This document shows, piece after piece, positions 1 to 12,235 of a DNA stretch of 64,000 nucleotides. This stretch comes from Liolophura sinensis. Lineage: Eukaryota > Mollusca > Polyplacophora > Chitonida > Chitonidae. The position numbers and the translations under genes were made by a program. Every line of letters starts with the position of its first letter. Position 1 is the first letter of the stretch. A model generated the notes under the pieces. The model saw only the letters and a program-made list of their open reading frames with translations. It ran no database searches and was not told where the DNA came from. The stretch spans positions 89,797,836 to 89,861,835 of the forward strand of contig NC_088295.1 in assembly GCF_032854445.1 (NCBI RefSeq), given 5' to 3'.

Positions 1-678
1 GCCCCCCAAAACTTTTATTGATTATTGCTTACTCACAACACATAAAACAGCACCTGAAGCGATGAGATAGGGAAAAGGCTGGTTGATGTGGAGAAGATTA
101 AATTAGTCGTCATTACGTCATTACATCACGTCATCACCTGAGGCGATGCAGCAATGACAACGTTTCAACCTAGGGCTTTATCATTGCCTTTTACATACGT
201 GTAGTGCTAGAATGTAGGCTAACGATACGGTCGCCTGTTAACACCATTTTTAACATTTTCTGCAATTTTTTTTTTTGATTTGTAATGATTCAAAGGTTTT
301 TACAGTGGAAACTAGACATAAGGAATAAAGTGTTTAAAGTATATGCATGAGCCAATTGAAGGAGACACCGAAATCCTTAATTAGCTAAAATTGGTAACTT
401 CGGTTACAAACATAATGAAGAAAGTTTATTACATTGGGAGCTACTAGAGAGCCCTGACACTGATCGCCGCGTCGCCTGCACTGCATTTGCATGCTTACGG
501 GCCACGTAATATATTCCACTGACTTTCACGTTAAAATTCCTTGTTACTGCATAGTTCCTAATGCTGCTCTCCCACAGGCTACAACTCTTTCCCCTACTGT
601 TTTATATCTGAAGTCCGTTTGACTTGAGACTCCTAATGCGGTCGTTTAATTGCCCTGGCTATATCTTAACATGTCGGC
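1..678. other. No gene recognised; possible polyadenylation signal at left edge
   Basis: No coding exon or known repeat is recognised here. Positions 14-19 read TTTATT, which is AATAAA on the minus strand, so a minus-strand transcript could end near the left edge, but nothing else supports this. Confidence 0.2.
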
Positions 679-689
679 GTGTTGAGTCT

Positions 690-1110
690 TACATGGTCGG
701 CACACTTTCACGACAGTCTTGAACATGTCCAAAACTGTCGTGAAACTCTGCCACGACTTCACAGTCGTGATATTGTCTTTGCTAGCGTCGTAATGTCATC
801 GTGCAATTATCTCGATTCGGTCCGAAAGATCGGCATTTGGTTTGAATTTATCGTCATTAAGCCGTGTTGTGCTGTAAGCCTTTTTTGGACAACGGTGACC
901 ACGACCTTTCACGACTATTCCCGATCATCCCATGTTGTCCGTGATAGTTATGACGGAAATGGTCAAGGCGCCAAAAACGTCACTTCCAGTTATGTCTTGA
1001 ATTAGTCTTGAAACACTCGTATTCAATCGTGAAATTTTGTTTGCCGAATGACCGCCGTAGACAACGACAACTGCGTGGCGAGCGCTGGAGATGGTCGTAA
1101 ACAGTCGGGA
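690..1110. repeat. Region rich in TCGTG/CACGA inverted motifs
   Basis: The pentamers TCGTG and CACGA and near variants recur many times in both orientations (for example near 709, 735, 752, 768, 903, 916, 1028 and 1120). The 108-codon frame at 679-1005 follows this biased sequence and shows no domain, so I treat it as non-coding. It may be an old inverted-repeat element; no family is recognised. Confidence 0.3.
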
Positions 1111-1564
1111 ATGTAGTCGTGGTCAGTGAGAGAGGGGCTTAAAGCTGCACAATCCAAACTCTTAACCTCTCGTTGGTAAACCAATAGAATTTTTGAGCTC
1201 CTGCTTCTTGAGCACAACAGAGATCTGGAAGTGTCAGCTTGACAGCAGTGACGCAGTGTTTATCCGCTCAAACTTTACACCCACCAAAACACTTCAAAAA
1301 CTGCCGTAAAGGATAATAATCCAAGAACAGAGACAAAATGCACAGAAAGTCAGCAAAAACGTCACAATACTTAGTGTTTAAAGGAGCTGCATTTGCTTTC
1401 TTCCCGACCCGAAATCGATCGATATTGTGTATTACTGACATTTTAAAAAATCCACGAATGTGTTAATGAACGCCTTTGATATAATCAGAATCTTGTTTGT
1501 GTCATAAAAAATATTGCTATGCATATTGCGTATTCTATCCAGTCTGCATGTCTGCATGTTCGCA

Positions 1565-2350
1565 TGTCGACATAAGTCATCATGTCCATAAGCCCACAAG
1601 CCCACGTATCCACACGTCCATAAGTCCTCATGTCCGCACGCCCATAAGTCATCATGTTCACACGCCTATAATTCCTCATATCCACACATCCGTAAGGCAT
1701 CATGTCGACACGCCCATAAATCCTCATGTCCACACGTCCATAAGGCATAATGTCCACACGCTCATAAGCCCACATGTCGACACGTCCATAAGTCCTCATA
1801 TCCACACATCCATAAGTCCTCATGTACACACATTCATAAGTCAACATGTCCACATGTATATGTCATAATGTCCACACCTCCATAAGTCATCATGTCCACA
1901 CATCAACAAGTCATGATGTCCACATGTCCATAAGTCATTATGTTCACACTTACATAAGTCATCATGTCCACAGGGCCATAAGTTCACGTGTCCACACATC
2001 GACAGGCCCATACGTCATCATGTCCACACGCCCATGAGCCCACATGTCCACAAGCCCATAAGCCCTCATGTTCACACCTCGACAAGCCCAAAAATCATCA
2101 TGTCCACACGCTTATAAGCCCACATGTCCACACACACATAAGCCCACATACCCATACATTGACAAGTCCATAAGTCCAAATGCCCATAAGCCCACATGTC
2201 CACGAGCCAAGAAGCCCACGTTCACACATCCCAACGCCCATAAGTCATCATGTCCACACGCCCATAAGCGCACATGTCCACACGCCCATAAGCGCAGATG
2301 TCCACAAGCCCATCAGCCCTCATGTCCACGCCCATAAGTCCACATGCCCA
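1565..2350. repeat. 24-bp minisatellite, about 33 units
   Basis: Units resemble CCATAAGTCCTCATGTCCAC plus four variable bases, with period 24. Because the period is a multiple of three, open frames run through it on both strands: an eight-residue HVHT-type repeat on plus and an MxTYGRVD-type repeat on minus. These frames are a by-product of the period; no start context, flanking exon or domain supports a protein. Confidence 0.85.
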
Positions 2351-2517
2351 TAATTTCATGTTTTCGATACGGTTATGAAAATATAGAAAATTAAACAAAA
2401 CAGACGGACATGTTTCAAACCAGGGAAAATAACGCAGAAATCATTTAAAGGGCACTTTTTTATATCTTTAAAACATCTGACATTGCTGTCAGATAGCTAG
2501 AACATCAGCAAAGTCGA

Positions 2518-2804
2518 CACAGTCAGTATTTATTTATTTATTTGATTGGTGTTTTACGCCGTACTCAACTATATTTCACTTATACGACTGCGGCCAGCAT
2601 TATGGTGGGAGGAAACCGGACACAGCCCGGGGAAAAGCCAGGACCATCCGCAGATTGCTGCAAGGCCTTCCCACGTATCGCCAGAGAGGAAGCCAGCATG
2701 AGCTGGACTTGACCTCACAGGTACCGCATTGGTGAGAGGCTCCTGAGTCATTACGCTGCTCTAGCGCGCTAACCGACTAGGCCACGGAGGCCCCACAGTC
2801 AGTA
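2518..2804 (-). mobile_element. Full-length tRNA-derived SINE (family I) with target-site duplication
   Basis: The element occupies about 2529-2793 on the minus strand. The head (right end) has an A box like TGGCCTAGTCGG and a B-box region. The tail (left end) is an AAAT-type repeat preceded by the family 3' segment. It is flanked by the direct repeat CACAGTCAGTA at 2518-2528 and 2794-2804, so it is a genuine retroposition event. Six other copies or fragments occur in this window. Confidence 0.9.
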
Positions 2805-3359
2805 CGATATGTGTTTAATACCACATCGGTACATCGCATGGAACAGACCGGCAGAAATGCCCCCATGGAGGATAACATTGTGTGTTACACAACAACGGCG
2901 AATACTGCATTAGAACTACTTGGTTTCTTTGAGATAAATGTGAGAATTGAACTGAACCAAATGACTGGGTGAATAGCATGCTGTTATTATGGTCCCATTC
3001 ATCATGCCAAAGGTGATGAATATACCTGAGGATTTTTCATTTAGAATAGCATGGCATTTTAATATAAGCGCAAGGGATCCAAGTCTGTTATATCAAACAT
3101 TCTACATTTACTAGTATTTACATTCCTTTTCATAAACTATGACCCGCGCCCACCTAAATTCGTTTTCATATACTGGTAAGCGAGTATAATTCATTCATTT
3201 GAAATTAATTCATTTGAAAGAAGTGACCTATGTTGTGCATAGCTTACGCCTACACACGCTCATGCGACAACAACAATACAGCATATCCCCTCTGGCGATG
3301 AGATAATAGTGTGCCCGCGTCAGTACGTACATACATATATTAGTTTACATGGCGACTCC
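2805..3359. other. No gene recognised
   Basis: Unique-looking AT-rich sequence between the SINE and the LINE fragment. I see no exon, repeat array or transposon signature. Confidence 0.3.
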
Positions 3360-4410
3360 ATTCCACGGAATGATTTTCACCAAGGCATTAAGATGTGTTT
3401 CAGGGATTTAGGCTGCTCTAATCAACCGCAGTCAATCCATAGAGAACTATTGCCACAATGCTGTGGTCTAAAATCTGTTGATTCTACATAAATAATTCCC
3501 CACAACTTTATAAACTAAACTTGCATTTTTCGTTGGACAAAGCACACTCCTCAGGGCTGGCTTAGCAATTCTACAAGGTCAGAAATGAAGATTTGTCTCC
3601 GAGCAGTGTAATGCGGACACACGAGTAAAACATGCTGGATGGTCTCCTCAGCCTGACAAACCTTACACAGATCTGAACTTCTTACCTTGAATCATTTTAA
3701 ATAGCTATTAGCTGGGAGATGTCCTGACCGAAGTCGGAAACAAGATTTCTGCTTTTCTGCTAGAAAAGGGAAAAGGGGGGCTGTTATTAAGTTTGACAAC
3801 AGGGTTAAATGAGAGATAGAAACGACCTTTCCCTTAAGCATCCCACTCAGTTTGCCATAGTTTAAATGATAATGACTTATTATCCGCGGATATTAGGGCC
3901 GCGGATATGGTCAGTTTGAGATTAGAAGTGACATCTCGCAGCCTTAGGGCTCGTTTGGCTAGTCTATCTGCTCGTTCATTACCAGCCACCCCAGAATGCC
4001 CAGGAACCCAAGTCAAATGTCAAGACCAGCAAAGAATAGAGAGAACGACAGAAAAACTACTTCGTACAGGACAGGGTAGCATTGTGTCCACTTACATGAC
4101 GTCGTTGACTCTAAAGCAAGGGGAATCGGTGAGTATAACAGCTCTTAAATCCCAAAGAAACATCAGAACATTCAGAATTGCATAGAGTTCTGCTGAATAT
4201 ACAGACAGGTTATTCCGACAATTCAAGAACTTTTTCATATCGCAATTCTGGAACACAAACCGAAGCCCCAACCTTACCAGTGCCCGTGTCAGTGATATAA
4301 CAACAGTGATGTAAATTTTCAATATTCCACGCGTTATATAAATAACCTGAACTTTTGATTGGTTAACTGAACTTTCATTGACAAGCGTATCCAATGACAA
4401 CGCACAACGT
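3360..4410 (-). mobile_element. LINE 3' fragment: RNase H domain, C-terminal zinc finger and 3' UTR (decayed)
   Basis: On the minus strand, 4092-4400 contains SVYSAELYAILNVL and VILTDS, the start of an RNase H domain. 3834-4016 continues with TWVPGHSGVAGNERADRLAK, the conserved RNase H end used by I/Jockey/CR1-type LINEs that carry RNase H. Further downstream, 3560-3720 reads a degenerate LCKVCQAEETIQHVLLVCP, the cysteine-histidine motif typical of LINE C-termini. Several frame breaks and stops separate the parts, so it is dead. The last 250 bases match a second copy at 25985-26240, confirming a shared 3' UTR. The reverse transcriptase itself is absent. Confidence 0.8.
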
Positions 4411-5790
4411 ACCGGACTACTTCTATTCTTTGTTGCCGTGGGAAAAATAAGCCAGGCTAGAGACGACTTACTGCACCGGGACAGCCGGTACTAAACGGTT
4501 ATGTTTTTTGGACACTGGATAGGCATAAAATTTATCTTGATATACTGGGTCACTCAGTGCATGTCCTCTATGAATGACTGATGTTTACAAACCTGCACAA
4601 GTCATCTTGCTCAAGGCGGCCTCGGTTCTGCTGGGTATTCTTTATTTATTTAGGTCTCATACTGTTATCTTTGACAGTTTTAATAAGCAAGCGTTATTTC
4701 AGTGGAATGCACATGGTGAAATCAAGCCCCAGCAAATCCTGTCGGACTACCCAACTGCATGTCTGCCGTATCCAAGCCAAGATAATACCAAGTAACAATT
4801 TATGTCGACTACATTCTGTAGGTTATTAGGCATCCAAGCTGAGGCCTATTTTCCTTGCTGACCCTTTTCGGTAAGTGTTTTTTGTCGTTTTTCTAGAAAA
4901 CTGCAAATCACAGTTGTTTGGATTTGGGTAGCAAATTTATCGCGGTTAGGTTTTGAACTTTGTTCTCCTTATTCACTTACTTTTTCAGCCATATTGGATT
5001 TCGAACAAATTCTTTAAACATCATTGCCAGAACTAGTTGACGTGTCCTTCTGAAATTTGACATACATGCAGAGCATTACTAGTAACATAAAGTGTGAAAA
5101 AGACATTATAATCCGTTAATAGCTTTAGAAGCCCGTCATTGGTCGAATATATGACGTCGTAAAAGATATAACTTTGATAACTTCTGGTATACTCTAAACC
5201 TGTGTTTTTTGTCTGTATTTGGCTTTTTTTTAGATATTGTAAAAACAACTAATTTTAGGGGTTGCATAATTTCAATGGCTGTAAATCCAAAACTATGAGA
5301 GATAGGCTTTTGCAATTTACCCAAATTTTATCTCAAGCTATAAACATATTTAAGGTACGATTAATATTTTTTTTTGGTAGAAGTGTTTAAATGACATTCT
5401 CGTATTTCAGAAATAGTAATTTAAGAATATTCCATTCGTTCTGCACTTAGATGGTATCTGGATAATTACATGCTCTTGAAATGTCTAGTTAACAATCGAT
5501 GATTTTTCTTATCCACTAACATCACGGAAACCAAATACCAGTTATGAAGTTTCGCGTTACCATATGTTTACTTAGCGCATACAGATAACACAGAGGAGTT
5601 GACTGGCGTAAGATACTGTCATGCCATGTCGTTTGGCACAGATGTCCCATCATACAATGCGTTACACGTCATACGTATGTGCACTAACGTATTACATGTA
5701 CACATGTACTAAACACTACATCCCTCTTTCTTAAGTTTCAAGGAAGTCTCTACGACTAAAACTTTTGTGAAGATCAATCCGCAGGACAAC
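4411..5790. other. No gene recognised
   Basis: AT-rich sequence with small chance frames only. No exon, repeat array or transposon domain was identified. Confidence 0.3.
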
Positions 5791-5899
5791 ATCAGACTTT
5801 CAAAAAACAATTCTTAACCGCAATGTTAAAAGACCCCTTTCCAAATAACTGTTCAACTTTCCAACTAATGACTTGGCTTCTTCCAATCATTTTCTAGCA

Positions 5900-7330
5900 A
5901 AATTTAGCAGTCTCTCTGTGTGCTCAAAGTAAAGTCTTTTTAATTTTGAAAGCACTGTCTTCGATTTCACAAAACTTGTTATGCATTCACTGTTACAGTT
6001 CACAAATCAAGGCCACCTGGCTTTTTCACTCGACGACTGGAACGTGTCGTTATGCAGTCACTTGGTTGGGTTTCTCTTCGATGGTTCACAGATTGTTCTC
6101 TATCATTGTCCTGAAATTCCATTGTAGACAGGCGTGAGGAGTTTTCACACGGAAGTAACATACACATTTCCTTAGGGTGACTCGCCTTTACTGTTAAGTT
6201 GGCTCTCTAACCACAAGTTATGAATGGTTACTGTTTGCACTGCTCTCTCCACTCCTCCATTGCCTTCAGGGTAGTGCGGACTAATGGTTGTGTGCCGGAA
6301 TCCCTAAGAGTCGGCAAATTTTCCAAATCATGTGAGATAAACTGGGCGATTATCGGATGTTAGTGTGGAATACCGTGTCTCGAAAAGATGGAGCTTAGCA
6401 TGCTCTATTACTCTAGCTGAGGTGGTGGCCCTGAGATCAGCATTCTTAATGAATCTCGAATAATAATGTCCAATAACAAGGTCTTCCGTTAGTTTTTCTG
6501 CCAAGGATAATCCGGCATCTTTGAAGGAAGTAGTGTCTCCGTTCGCTGTCTTCTTTCTTTTACACAGATAGGACACTTCTCAACTTTACTTTTCAACTCA
6601 GACAACAGGCCTGGCCACCATCATACAGAAATCTGGGCCAGAACACGACACTTTACAATGATGAGTGTGTAGACGATTAAGAATGTGCTTTCTCAAAGTT
6701 TCTGGAATAACAAGTCTATTTCTGAATAGCAACATTCCTTGCTGCACCGAAAGCTCGTGTCTTACACACTAATAAGGTCAAAGATCTGAGTACAATATTG
6801 CATGACTTTTTGTGTTACCTTGTCCTCAGTCCGCTTACTGCGAATTTCGGCCAGTCGTTTCTCTTGGGCTGGCATGTTCCCCAGTACTGTGTTTATTAAC
6901 ACATTTGTCTCGTCCTTGAGAAACATGTTTGCGTTGTCTGGTACTGTAACTGGTGCTCAAGACAATGTGTCTGCAGTAGTGAGGTTCTCACCTGCTGTAT
7001 CTCCTCAGCCGCATTCTGAAGCGTTGGATTCTCAGCGGCAGAGTATCCAACAGCTTGTTTTTCAACAGGACCAGCAATGGCGTGTGATTAGTTTCTATCA
7101 CAAAACTTCTTAGTCCAACAAGAAAGTCAATAAATTTTTCATACGCCCACGTCGCTGCTAAAGCTTCTTTTTCCACCTGGGCATATCTTTGCTCAGTGGC
7201 CGTCATAGATCTGGATGAGTAGAACACATGTTTGCAGTCACTTCATCCTTCTAAAGAAGTACAGCACCCAATCCGTGCGATGACGCGTCAAAAGACATCT
7301 TTGTTACTTTGTCTACACAGCAATGTGCAA
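5900..7330 (-). mobile_element. Decayed gypsy (Ty3-type) fragment: RNase H followed by integrase
   Basis: Read on the minus strand, about 7330-7230 contains a degenerate DASSHGLGAVLL motif with a stop just after it. 7227-6988 gives SMTATEQRYAQVEKEALA and the ETNHTPL motif of RNase H. 6800-6600 gives RLVIPETLRKHIL followed by HTHH, the integrase zinc-binding region. 6576-6328 gives the KRKK...YYSRFI core, and about 6315-6190 gives SPHYPEGNGGVERAVQ around the third catalytic acidic residue. The RNase H-integrase order is that of ordinary gypsy elements. Several in-frame stops make it inactive; LTRs could not be fixed. Confidence 0.8.
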
Positions 7331-7358
7331 GCACTGACATTGAGGTGAGATACCTTTC

Positions 7359-7488
7359 GATCTGAGAGAAAGTTTTATCCTGTGGTTCACTCCCACCCCA
7401 CTAGTTCTCTTTCGCTACCTATTGATCTGAGAGAAAGTTTTATCCTGTGGTTCACTCCCACCCCACTAGTTCTCTTTCGGACTTGTTA
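7359..7488. repeat. 65-bp tandem duplication, two copies
   Basis: GATCTGAGAGAAAGTTTTAT starts at 7359 and again at 7424, with near-identical following sequence. It lies at the upstream edge of the decayed gypsy fragment. Confidence 0.85.
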
Positions 7489-7499
7489 TACTTTTATGT

Positions 7500-8336
7500 T
7501 AACGTCTTTTGACGTAAGAAAGTATAAACAAGTAAAGGACTCGAAACAGCGTCTCCATTCGGACAGTCACGATATTCCACCCACTTCATCACCTTGAACA
7601 GTCCCGCACTATGTTGCTTACGTAACATTAGCCAATCGCTATGCTGCAACGTCATGAATAATAATATAGGGGAGCTGATCATGTGATGTATTCATACACA
7701 TGTGATGAATGATGTAAACAAATGCACGTGGCAAACTATGACAATATCACATCCCCCTTGTTTTGAAGAAAAGCTAGTGGTATTACATTCTTTAACTAAT
7801 TTTGCTTCTAAAGGACTGCCCAAGTATACATTTCAAATGCAAGAAATTTCAATTTAAAACAAAACAGAATACACTTCAAACTGTAAGTATTTGTAGAGTC
7901 AGTTTGATACTTACAACTTGAGTTGGAGTCAACTGTCAAATGATATCCGTGATTCACCAGGTTTTAAAGCTAAATACAAATTTATCTTTCCATTAAACTT
8001 TCGTAAGAATGTCAAGATCACACAATTAGGAACAATTTAACATAGCAAATAAAATTAATCATAGCACTTTAAATCATCTAAATCCATGAACCTGAGTGAT
8101 GGAAAAACTGAACCTATCTGTAAATGCATCACTCATTTCAATGTCGCGGAACGATAGAATCCAATGAACTGAATAGAATGCATACACTAATCACTGATTC
8201 ACAAATTCACTGTTGGAGCTGGAATTTGCATTCTGACTGAGATCTGCAACTGAGAGCAAAATTAACTGTGCTTACAATAACACACACACACACACTTCCA
8301 CTTTATCAATTTTTGAAATCAGATAAAATCTTGGGC
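7500..8336. other. No gene recognised; short CA microsatellite
   Basis: No exon or transposon domain recognised. A short CA run lies at about 8280-8297. Confidence 0.35.
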
Positions 8337-8650
8337 TTAATACGTCGACCAAAACGTGAGAACTGTGAAGTTGGTGATGTGTCCGGTGGTCTCAGGATGA
8401 GTTGGATTTTCCAGCGGTGGAGTGGTCGAGTCTGTTGATTTGTTGTTCGGGCTGCTGGCTAGCGGTGCTAGTTTGGACGGAATGATGTGACGACGGTTCC
8501 GTTGATAATTTCCACCGTCAGATGTGTAGACAATATATGATCGTGGTATCTCGGCTACTTTTCTCACTATCTCTGGTTTTCATTTCCCATTGAGTTGTTG
8601 CATATACACATTCTCTCCTTCCGTTAACGGTGTTTGAGACTGGGTGTTAT
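8337..8650 (-). mobile_element. Second gypsy fragment: integrase C-terminal region
   Basis: The minus strand reads ENVYMQQLNGK, then a stop, then KPEIVRKVAEIPRSYIVYTS and YQRNRRHI, the characteristic end of gypsy integrases. The stop replaces the tryptophan usually found in this position. It lies upstream, in minus-strand terms, of the RNase H of the other fragment, so it belongs to a different insertion or a rearranged copy. Confidence 0.75.
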
Positions 8651-8689
8651 GGTTGTAGTATTTCTCACTGTTGTAGTATTTCACAAAGG

Positions 8690-9484
8690 CGGTTAGCCAG
8701 TAATGACACCAGAGGTACAATCTATTCTCTCTTACAGATCCCCTTACAGAGTTAGGACATTCACACAGTGACAATATAACCAATAATGACAACACAGGTA
8801 CAATTTATCCTCAATTACAGATTCTCCTACAGCGGTAGGACATTTACACAATGACGGTTTAACCAGTAATGACATCAGAGGTATAATCCATTCTCTCATA
8901 CAGATACCCTCACAGCGGCAGAACATTCACACAGTGACAGATTAACCAATAATAACAACACAGGTACAATCTGTTCTCAATTACAGATCCCCTGACAGCG
9001 GTAGGACATTCACACAGTGACAGTTTAACCAGTAATGACATCAGACGCACAATCTATTCTCTCTTACAGATACCCTCACAGCGGCAGGACATTCACACAA
9101 TGACGGTTTAACCAGTAATGAAATCAGACGGGACAATCTGTTCTCTCTTATAGACCCCCTAACAGCGGTAGAACATTCACACAATGACGGTTTAACCAGT
9201 AATGAAATCAGACGGGACAATCTATTCTCTCTTACACATCCCCTCACGGCAGTAGGACATTCACACAGTGACAGTTCAACCAGTAATGACTCCAGAGGTA
9301 CAGTCTATTCTATCTTAGAAATCCCCTCTCAGCGTTAGGACATTCACACAGTGACTGTTTAACCAGTAACGACACAGGAAGTACAGTCTAGTATCTCTTA
9401 GAGATCCCCTTACGGCAGTAGGACATTCACACAATGACAGTGTACCGAATAATGACAACAGAGGTACAATCTATTCTCTCTTAC
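8690..9484. repeat. About 83-bp minisatellite carrying a 3' splice site, about nine units (transporter copy A)
   Basis: Each unit runs through AATCTATTCTCTCTTACAG, then ATCCCCTCACAGCGGTAGG, then ATTCACACAGTGACAG and TTAACCAGTAATGACA. The pyrimidine tract plus TTACAG is the same as the acceptor directly before transporter exon 1 at 9900. Several units keep a perfect TTACAG; others have changed it (for example TTATAG, TTACAC, TTAGAA). The array is broken by an insert at 9485-9821 and resumes up to the exon. Confidence 0.9.
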
Positions 9485-9821
9485 TGTTACGGTACCAGGT
9501 AACAGTTTGTTTACGATCGACACCAAATCGAGTCCGCCCTGACGAACTTTATTCAAGTAGGAACTCCAACAACTGAAGGAGAGAGACCAACACTCCAGAT
9601 ACAGTATTCAGAAATTTATAAGACACCAAACAACGAGGTTGGTAATGTTTACGCATGGCTAGCGTGAGCTGCCTGCAGCGTTCGCCCATCCAAAGCGAGA
9701 TTTCTAGTGTCAGCTCCAGAAGAGCCACAAGCCTGCAGGCTATAAGCTGATGGTACCACGCCTTATCCAGGGCTTTCGCAGTGTGGCCCTATTCAGGACT
9801 TTCACTCCGTCTTCCTGTGCC
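9485..9821 (-). mobile_element. 337-bp insert inside the minisatellite, possible solo LTR
   Basis: Non-repeat sequence interrupts a minisatellite unit. On the minus strand it starts near TG, ends GTACCGTAACA, and has an AATAAAG polyadenylation-like signal about 65 bases before the end. These are LTR-like traits. No clear target-site duplication is visible, so this stays a guess. Confidence 0.35.
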
Positions 9822-9899
9822 ATCTCAATGGTAGGACATTCACAAAGTGACAGTTTAACCAGTAATGACAACTGAGATACAATCTATTTTCTCTTACAG

Positions 9900-10049
9900 A
9901 TCTCAGAGGAGGCGTGAACGTGATGAATGTGAGCCGGCTTCTGGTTCTCGCTGTCTGCTGTCTCTGTCACCTCATCTGGGGATCCATCACCACCCCAACC
10001 TACTACGTTAATGCCTTCAAAGTTCAGCAGAACTACACACAATCGTAAG
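9900..10049 (+). pseudogene. Transporter copy A, exon 1 (nodulin-like MFS), disabled
   Basis: The acceptor CTCTTACAG ends at 9899 and ATG is at 9923. The frame gives MNVSRLLVLAVCCLCHLIWG and a following TPTYYVNAFKVQ, which forms transmembrane segment 1 of an MFS transporter of the nodulin-like/NFD4-like type. Copy B has a further ATG four codons upstream, which is GTG here. At the exon end, copy B reads CAA G before its donor while copy A reads TAA G, so copy A stops after 41 codons. The neighbouring minisatellite multiplies this exon's acceptor. I infer a pseudogene. Confidence 0.8.
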
Positions 10050-10267
10050 GTAGGTGTTTTCCGTGTTGTTAGACGCCGACGATCAGGTTGTGACATGATC
10101 TACAGTACAGTACCATACAATGTCTCAACTTAGATGTACTGTTTATCCAATAAATGCTAGGTCTAAAAAAATGCAAAGCAAGATGTCCTGTTCCATGGAC
10201 GTACACCAGTTACCAAAGTAATTAGTAAGATATAAATAATAGATAAAGCTGTTAATATATAAGCGAA

Positions 10268-10345
10268 CCCATCATAATGCTGGCCGCCGTCGTATAAGTG
10301 AAATATTCTTGAGTACGGCGTAAAACATGAATCAAATAAGTAAAT
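10268..10345 (+). mobile_element. SINE family I, 3' fragment
   Basis: CATAATGCTGGCCGCCGTCG and GAAATATTCTTGAGTACGGC followed by an AAATAAGTAAAT tail match the tail of the SINE at 2529-2793, here on the plus strand. Only the last 75 or so bases are present. Confidence 0.8.
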
Positions 10346-10865
10346 GCCTATGCATAGGTTGATTTTAATGAGTGTACTGTCGTGATCCCAATCAACTGCT
10401 CTCAGCATTGCTGATGAAAGAGGATATGCGATTTTTTGGTACCCTTTTATCTCACCTTCGGAGTTACATTTGTGGGAAAATCAAGTTTTAATCACAATTC
10501 AGAGAAAATGTTAGGTTTCTGATTGGTCATTTCGACTTGGACAAGGTTCAGCTTTCGCAGCATACAGCCTCACGTATTGGATATTTTACTATATACCTGC
10601 GAATTCACGGACGCACGTGCTAACCGATAGCAACGCCTGCCGGTAATATACGAGTCAGTAACTTTTCTTACCTCTGGTTTAAAAGAGTTCTAATAATTCA
10701 GCAGTTAAGAACAACAACGTGTGGAAAATCTTCCTCTAATATCTTTAGAGACAATTAATAACAATTAGTATGTGAAACAAGCCTACGATTGCTAAAACGC
10801 CGAAAATAAATTAAGAAAAGTTGTCTGTAATGTTCTTTATTTTGATAAATTCCTTATACCATCGA

Positions 10866-10932
10866 CCGGCCCCGATAACTCAGGCCGATAGAGTCCGCTT
10901 CGGGCCGGTAGATCCGGGATCAGGCGTCAGAC
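10866..10932 (+). mobile_element. tRNA-like head of SINE family II
   Basis: GGCCCCGATAACTCAGGCCG and GGCCGGTAGATCCGGGAT resemble a tRNA A box and the following loop. They are like the head expected for the second SINE family, whose body lies at 11345-11705. Only the head is visible here. Confidence 0.5.
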
Positions 10933-11344
10933 CCCCCATAAATTTCCCATAAGCGACAATGGTAACGCTTAGCGCTGTAGTTCAGTCCCAAACATTCCTG
11001 GCCAGTAAGCTTTGGCGCATACCTGGTCCAGCCTGTGAAAAAGAAGCCATAAAAATAACTTGACACATGCTGACCGTGAAAGTCTGGAACTTTTTATGCC
11101 GACAGCTGGGAGGGGTGCTTAACAACCAACAGGGGAACGATACTCTCAGCCTCATCAGAACCTGTCTTCTTATGTCCCTTCGCCCAGAATTTAAAACGTT
11201 CATCATTAAAACTCATTACTGCCCAAAATTTTCCATCATTTTTATACCAAGCATGCCCGTGTACACCAAAAAATGACAGACTGGCAGTGGAAAAAAACTA
11301 CTCTGAATACACAGAATTACATTCTGAAAAATTCTGTTCCGAGA
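10933..11344. other. Intron sequence of transporter copy A; no feature recognised
   Basis: No exon or repeat signature seen between two SINE pieces in intron 1 of copy A. Confidence 0.3.
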
Positions 11345-11705
11345 AACGGAAGTGCTAATTGGGTCACGTTCCTGATTCCACCAATCCTGGGTAGGGTCAC
11401 ACCTAACACCTTAAAAGAAGAAGTTGTAACTTTGTAACTTCCTCTCTTGGCGACTAGCATTAAGGGAATATTTCAACATATATTATACAATATTTCGTAT
11501 CAGTATAATGGCTCGACGGGCTGCTTACTTGCTTTCGGTATGTTGTCTCAGTGAAGCAGCACTCGATAAAAGAGCGATGGAAATCAGTCCTTCAACAAGG
11601 AGGCACATTACATACACTGTAAAAACTCCTTCGTGGTCATATGACTGAAAAACGACGACGTTACGACGTTAAATCCCAAGCATTCACTCACTTATACCAG
11701 CGTGT
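11345..11705 (+). mobile_element. SINE family II, nearly complete body and tail
   Basis: It contains AATCCTGGGTAGGGTCACAC near its left end (B-box side), then ATAATGGCTCGACGGGCTGC, TCAGTGAAGCAGCACTCGAT and ACGACGTTAAATCCCAAGCA, ending in a CATTCACTCACTT tail. Other copies of the same family, on the minus strand, are at 24733-24960 and 44141-44475. Confidence 0.75.
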
Positions 11706-12235
11706 TATTTGGGTATACCGCCTGATGTTTTCTCTACCGATATTCCCGACGAAAAACCGGGATCGAATAACTACACAACCTGCTGGTATAACTTATAATA
11801 TTTGTTTATTGAGGTAAGAAAGTCTTGTTGGGTTGTCAGCTGGCCTTTTCTCTCTTTGGTGAAGTTCTACAACGCGTTGCATTTTAATTAGATATCCAGG
11901 TCATATTTCTCCCCCCTCCGCCTTTCTTCATTACCAATCCCTATAGTGAACTAAGCCCTCACTGTCACAGTCGCTCTATCTGACACATCCTTGACCAATT
12001 GAGTGACGTGCTCAAATCAGACTTGCGTTAGTTCTGTTCCGGCTTTGTCCCAAGCAGTGTGACAAGTACCTGGCCAGTATCTCTGGCGTCCAATGACACC
12101 TTTTCTATAACCCAGAAATGTCTCAACAGTCAGGAATGCCACAACCCCTTTTATGACATTTTCAGCTGACGATGTCCCTGTTAATCAAAAGTCAAAAATC
12201 AAAATTCTTGTGGCACTGCTTGCAGATTGTGTCGA
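11706..12235. other. Intron 1 of copy A, homologous to intron 1 of copy B
   Basis: No coding exon. The stretch at about 11840-12070 aligns with about 27985-28145 in copy B (shared words such as TATCTGACA and GACAAGTAC), showing that the duplication included introns. Confidence 0.5.

Noticed and set aside
1485..2337. His-rich and Tyr-rich frames on both strands
   Set aside because: The 24-bp period keeps any frame open; no sign of a gene.
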